From FEN-1191 sp036490715 (lineage in GTDB: Bacteria; Pseudomonadota; Gammaproteobacteria; Steroidobacterales; Steroidobacteraceae), in assembly GCA_036490715.1 (NCBI GenBank), contig DASXDL010000037.1, positions 152,624 to 216,623 on the forward strand: DNA of 64,000 nt, read 5' to 3'. The notes beneath the pieces are model-generated. The model had not been told where the DNA came from. It saw only the letters and a program-made list of their open reading frames with translations, and ran no database searches. The position numbers and the translations under genes were made by a program. Shown piece after piece: positions 60,846 to 64,000 of this stretch; the stretch's first letter is position 1, and every line of letters starts with the position of its first letter.

Positions 60846-63101
60846 CTAGAGCGACAGGCGGGCCGTCAGCAAAACGGTACGTCCCGGCCCCGGGACGGTA
60901 TGGTTCTCGTTCGGGCGCGTGAAGTACGAGTTCATGAAGTAATAGCGATCAGTCAGGTTGTAGCCGTTGAGCTGCAGGCTGAGCGAATGCGTCAATCGGT
61001 AGCTCGCCAGCGCATCCCAGGTCACGTAGCCCGGAACGCTGGCGACGCTGATGACTCCCGGAATGAACTGAGTATCGGTGCCGGCCAGCCGTTGGCCGAT
61101 GTAGTTGAATCCTGTGCCCAGCGTCAGGCCGTGATCGAATTCATAGGTCGTCCACAGGTTGCCCTGGTTGTGCGCGGTGTTCGGAATCGGTCCGCGAATG
61201 CCGGGGCCCGCCAGTCCGATCGCCCACGAGTCCAGGTAGGTGTAGCCCGCCAACACCTCCCAGCGCTCGGTGAGATACCCCTGCACCCCTATCTCAAGAC
61301 CCTGCACGCGCTCGGTACCCGCCAGCGTCTGCAGCGTCGGCTGCAGCGGGTCGGAGATACGTGCGTTGGTCATCTCGGTGTCGAACAAGGCGGCCGTCAC
61401 CGTCAGAGCCTTCTGCAGTATGTCGGCTTTCATGCCGACCTCGAAGGTTCGGTCCTTCTCCGGCGGCAGCGCCTGATTACTGGCCGAGAGCGCCAGATTC
61501 TCGGCCGACGGATCGAACGAGGTTCCATACGAGAAATAAGTGCTCAAGCGTTCGTTGGGCTTGTAGACCAGCGCGGCGCGCGGGCTCCAGATGTCGTCGG
61601 TGTGATCGAAATGCGAAGCCTTGCCGAGTGGCTGGTCGTAATGAGCGTGGAAGCTGTCGTAGCGTATCGCCCCGGTCAGTCGCCAATGCGCGCCCAGAGT
61701 GATCATGTCGTCGGCGTATACCCCGACCGTGTGCGTCTGCGTGTTGGGAAGCTGACTGACGGTCGTCTGCGTCCCCGGGAAGGGCTCGAACGCATCGGGA
61801 GCGAGCACCGGCACCGGGGCGATCACCGTGTCCTGGTTCACATATCGGGTCAGGTCGGCGCTCTCATCGTCGTATTCCAATCCGAACACGAGCGTGTGAT
61901 CGAGTGGCCCGGAGCTGAATCGCCCGGTAATGCCCAGGTCGTTCATCGCTGTGCGAATCGTACCGCTGCTACTTGGTCGATCCCGCAGCACCTCGATCGC
62001 ATCCAGCGGCGTGCCGATCGCGGGAAAATACGGATTGTTGGCCGCAACCGGCACCTGGGCGGACGCCGCCAGGCTTGCGCACAGTGGTGCGCCAGGAAAG
62101 TAGCCGGACGTGGTCGCGGTCGGAAAGCAGTTGGCGGATCCATCAATGGCGGCTGTCTGTCGCGACAGGAACCAGTAGTTCCCATAGCGGGCCGTGTCGC
62201 TGACCGACCAGTTGTTGTTGAATAGGTGCTGCACGCGCCCGGTGATGACATCGACACGTGTCTTGAACCGATCATCGTCGGGCAGTCCGTAGAAGGTGTC
62301 GCGCGGCACTGGCACCGGCCGGTCAAAAATGAACGGCAGCCCGTAGTCGGGCATGTTGTCCTCTTGCTGATGCAGATACTTCAGCGTCACGGTGGTCGCG
62401 GTATCGATGCCGAAGCCAAGCGCCGGCGCCGCACCCCAGCGCTGGGTAAGCGCGAACGGGCGGCCGTCGGTGTGATTGCGCTGACCCATCAGGTTCAGGC
62501 GCGCGGCCGCGTGATCGGCGATCGGCTGATCGAGATCGGCGGTCATGCGCACCTCAGAATTGGTGCCGCCGGTGAGCGCGAAGTCGTCGACCGGGGTCAG
62601 CTTGGCACTCTTGAGTACCTGATTGATGACGCCGCCGGTCGATCCGCGCCCGAACAGCGTCGATGCCGGGCCCTTATAGATCTCCACCGCCTCGTAATCG
62701 AAGGTGTCGCGATCGTACACGCCAGTATCACGCAGGCCGTCCATAAAGTAGTCATCGCCGGCGGAGAACCCGCGCAGATTGACTAGGTCCCCGTGCGTGC
62801 CACCCTCACCCGCGTTCAGCGTGATGCCAGGAACATTCTTCAGTGCGTCGGCCAGGGTGGCCGCCCCCTGCTGGCGGATGAGTTCAGAGTTGACCACATC
62901 GATGGTCTGCGGCGTATCGAGAATATTGGCGGGAAGTACATCGAGGCTGCTGCGCTGCCCGCTGACCACGACGGTCTGCAATTCCCGGCCGCCGGAGCTC
63001 GAAGCGCCGTCCTGCGCGTGAGCCGCGCCGATTCCAGTCAGCGACGTCACCAGCCCCACCGTTCCGCCCCAAACCCGGTCGCGCGGTCCGATCTTTTGCA
63101 T
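60846..63101 (-). CDS. TonB-dependent catecholate-siderophore-type receptor
   Basis: 751 residues. Signal peptide ends near GIGAAHA, followed by TVVVSGQR (TonB-box-like region). The plug domain has TPQTIDVVNSELIRQQGAATLADALKNVPGI, VNLRGFSAGDDYFMDGLRDTGVYDRD and IYKGPASTLFGRGSTGGVINQ. A 22-strand barrel ends in a terminal aromatic/hydrophobic strand (TVLLTARLSL). Similar to Fiu/PiuA receptors for catecholate iron complexes. A Fur-like box lies 25-45 bp upstream of the start. First gene of the operon with the Sel1 protein and PiuC. Confidence 0.95.
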   Translation of the reverse strand: MQKIGPRDRVWGGTVGLVTSLTGIGAAHAQDGASSSGGRELQTVVVSGQRSSLDVLPANILDTPQTIDVVNSELIRQQGAATLADALKNVPGITLNAGEGGTHGDLVNLRGFSAGDDYFMDGLRDTGVYDRDTFDYEAVEIYKGPASTLFGRGSTGGVINQVLKSAKLTPVDDFALTGGTNSEVRMTADLDQPIADHAAARLNLMGQRNHTDGRPFALTQRWGAAPALGFGIDTATTVTLKYLHQQEDNMPDYGLPFIFDRPVPVPRDTFYGLPDDDRFKTRVDVITGRVQHLFNNNWSVSDTARYGNYWFLSRQTAAIDGSANCFPTATTSGYFPGAPLCASLAASAQVPVAANNPYFPAIGTPLDAIEVLRDRPSSSGTIRTAMNDLGITGRFSSGPLDHTLVFGLEYDDESADLTRYVNQDTVIAPVPVLAPDAFEPFPGTQTTVSQLPNTQTHTVGVYADDMITLGAHWRLTGAIRYDSFHAHYDQPLGKASHFDHTDDIWSPRAALVYKPNERLSTYFSYGTSFDPSAENLALSASNQALPPEKDRTFEVGMKADILQKALTVTAALFDTEMTNARISDPLQPTLQTLAGTERVQGLEIGVQGYLTERWEVLAGYTYLDSWAIGLAGPGIRGPIPNTAHNQGNLWTTYEFDHGLTLGTGFNYIGQRLAGTDTQFIPGVISVASVPGYVTWDALASYRLTHSLSLQLNGYNLTDRYYFMNSYFTRPNENHTVPGPGRTVLLTARLSL

Positions 63102-63125
63102 GCGGCAACTCCCTTTAGTGCGAAT

Positions 63126-63145
63126 GCAAATCACTCTCATTTGTA
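63126..63145 (-). promoter_or_regulatory. Fur-like box before the TonB receptor gene
   Basis: On the minus strand TACAAATGAGAGTGATTTGC resembles the Fur consensus (AATGATAATCATT type) and contains the inverted words CAAAT / ATTTG. It sits 25 bp upstream of the receptor start, as expected for iron-repressed expression. Confidence 0.7.
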
Positions 63146-63147
63146 CC

Positions 63148-63381
63148 TTAGCTATCAGCTCGCAACGCGTCAAGCCCTTCGATGCTCATGCGGAGTCGCC
63201 GACCGCAAAGCGGGCTGGCCGCCGCGCGGTCGATGCTCAAGCACTGACCTGCGAGGTCGATCCGTAGCTCGCGCCGAACGACCGCGTCGTCGGTGTCGTC
63301 TTCGGGGTGAACCTGAGCAATGCCGGCGGGCGCCAAGAGCGTTCGCATCCGGCGATTTATCCTGCCACGCACGTCGCTCAT
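63148..63381 (-). CDS. Possible small protein, 77 residues, low confidence
   Basis: An open frame MSDVRGRINRRMRTLLAPAG and on, 77 residues, ending 3 bp before the Fur-like box. It has a basic N-terminal part and a central strand-like VVRRELRIDLAGQCLSID. Third-position composition is only moderately GC-rich, between coding and chance, and I recognise no family. It may be a real leader gene ahead of the iron-uptake operon or a random frame. Confidence 0.3.
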   Translation of the reverse strand: MSDVRGRINRRMRTLLAPAGIAQVHPEDDTDDAVVRRELRIDLAGQCLSIDRAAASPLCGRRLRMSIEGLDALRADS

Positions 63382-63675
63382 AGTTCAGACGAAGTGATGC
63401 AGCCGTGAGCGCGAAACGCCGCGAAATACAGCCTCGCGGCGCATCCAGATTCAAGCGCCCTACGGCGGCGCTTGCGCGCATCACTGCGCCGCTTAACGCT
63501 GCGCTGCATCGCTGCAGCGATCACATTCTCAGCGCTTGCTGTCGTGGAAAATGCCAAAACTGTTAGCGGCGTCTCGATCCGCTATAACGACTAAATTCGC
63601 TATTACCGCTATCCTACCGCCCGCGAACTGAAGCCCCGTCCAACGCCGGGGAATTCGCATGGGGATGCGTGGCAG
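63382..63675. other. Intergenic region before the right-edge gene
   Basis: About 290 bp with no supported gene. The last part, 63540-63615, is AT-richer and holds the 9-bp-period CGCTAT repeats described separately, presumably within the promoter of the gene at 63676. Confidence 0.5.
63580..63615 (+). repeat. 9-bp-period CGCTAT direct repeats before the right-edge secreted gene
   Basis: Four consecutive 9-bp units: CGCTATAAC, GACTAAATT, CGCTATTAC, CGCTATCCT. Exact CGCTAT starts are 63580, 63598 and 63607. The same word and period occur before the BldC-like/receiver gene at 58665, and I found no other such cluster between genes in the window. Possible shared binding site. Confidence 0.5.
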
Positions 63676-64000
63676 ATGATCGATATCCGGATCAAACGTG
63701 GCAGCCGCCTGTACCGCTTCATGCAGGCGCGCGTCATCGGTTCGCTGTTGGCGCTGACGACCGCGGCCTCGCCCTCGCACGCCCAGGTCACCACGCTGCT
63801 CGACTTGGAGAACTCGCCCACCCAGGCCTACACGTTCTATTCCTATTCGTTCCAGGCGCAACTGTCCCAGACCTTCCTGACGTTCGAGTTTCGCCAGGAT
63901 CCTGCGTATTGGCGACTAGACGATGTCTCGGTCACCAATGGATCCTCCCAGCTGATCACCAACGGCGGCTTTGAGGGCGGCGGTTACGCGAACGGCGGCC
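63676..64000 (+). CDS. Secreted protein, N-terminal part (cut by window edge)
   Basis: The first 108 residues are visible. A Sec signal (ARVIGSLLALTTAASPSHA) ends near residue 34. The mature part reads as a beta-rich extracellular domain: YTFYSYSFQAQLSQTFLTFEF, then RLDDVSVTNGSSQLITNGGF with Gly/Asn-rich turns. The DDVSV...LITNGGFE pattern is common in surface proteins that carry carbohydrate-binding-like or DUF642-like domains, often with a C-terminal sorting tail. The rest lies beyond the right edge. Start is the ATG at 63676. Confidence 0.7.
   Translation, partial: MIDIRIKRGSRLYRFMQARVIGSLLALTTAASPSHAQVTTLLDLENSPTQAYTFYSYSFQAQLSQTFLTFEFRQDPAYWRLDDVSVTNGSSQLITNGGFEGGGYANGG

Noticed and set aside
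60762..62225. 487-residue open frame antisense to the TonB receptor
   Set aside because: It has no domain or signal and uses the complement of a clearly coding frame; GC-rich genes commonly give such long shadows.
1..64000. tRNA, rRNA, CRISPR array, insertion sequence or prophage
   Set aside because: I looked for TPsiC-like arms, regularly spaced repeats, transposase motifs and terminal repeats and found none that hold up by eye; a tRNAscan or Rfam run would be decisive.

Overview
The window is a GC-rich, gene-dense stretch of a Gram-negative chromosome. It encodes outer-membrane beta-barrels (a PlpD-like patatin autotransporter, a TonB-dependent receptor, an RND efflux channel), lipoproteins with Cys lipoboxes, a GlyGly-CTERM protein and an OpgD-type periplasmic glucan enzyme. 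Gene content and protein resemblance suggest a gammaproteobacterium near the Xanthomonadales / Nevskiales / Steroidobacterales. That placement is an inference from gene families only. I saw no rRNA, tRNA, CRISPR array, insertion sequence or prophage.

Layout, left to right. 1-9 kb: a truncated FAD monooxygenase, a fused membrane/spermidine-synthase-like protein, a TPR protein, an AT-rich 55-residue membrane protein, a zinc-ribbon protein, MsrA, a small unknown protein, a PlpD-like lipase and a membrane-anchored TPR protein. 9-16 kb: agmatine-deiminase-family enzyme, isocitrate dehydrogenase, OpgD, a MetX-like hydrolase and a beta-propeller lipoprotein. 16-31 kb: a polyamine region. One long minus-strand run carries puuD, puuA, potF, potG, potH, potI, then a polyphosphate glucokinase, a methionine-type aminotransferase and a trans-sulfuration-family enzyme. 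puuB is divergent, and puuC lies further along, coupled to the rRNA methyltransferase rlmKL. 31-39 kb: LpxH-like phosphoesterase, acid phosphatase, Nudix, OsmC, a second and larger beta-propeller protein, GDP-fucose synthase, and a chimeric pseudogene built from a phosphoesterase start and a multicopper-oxidase end. 39-47 kb: an RND efflux operon (outer-membrane factor, adaptor, pump, response regulator, histidine kinase, DUF1993). 47-54 kb: the homogentisate (tyrosine) degradation operon hpd-hmgA-fahA-maiA ending in a marR gene, then lrp divergent from ald. 54-64 kb: gabD with a long structured 3' element, an HD-domain protein, a group of small secreted unknowns, a BldC-like HTH fused to a receiver domain, a piuC / Sel1 / TonB-receptor iron-uptake operon with a Fur-like box, and the start of a secreted protein.

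How the genes work together. PotFGHI would import putrescine; PuuA, PuuB, PuuC and PuuD would convert it through gamma-glutamyl intermediates to GABA. GabD, 23 kb away, could finish the route after a GABA transaminase that is not in this window. Tyrosine breakdown yields fumarate and acetoacetate, and Icd and Ald connect to central metabolism. The most unusual signals are (1) a 9-bp-period CGCTAT direct repeat found both in front of the BldC-like/receiver gene and in front of the secreted gene at the right edge, (2) the multi-helix 3' element between ald and gabD, (3) the phosphoesterase/multicopper-oxidase chimera and (4) the small AT-rich membrane protein at 4.4 kb. All positions and motifs were read by eye; no database search was run.
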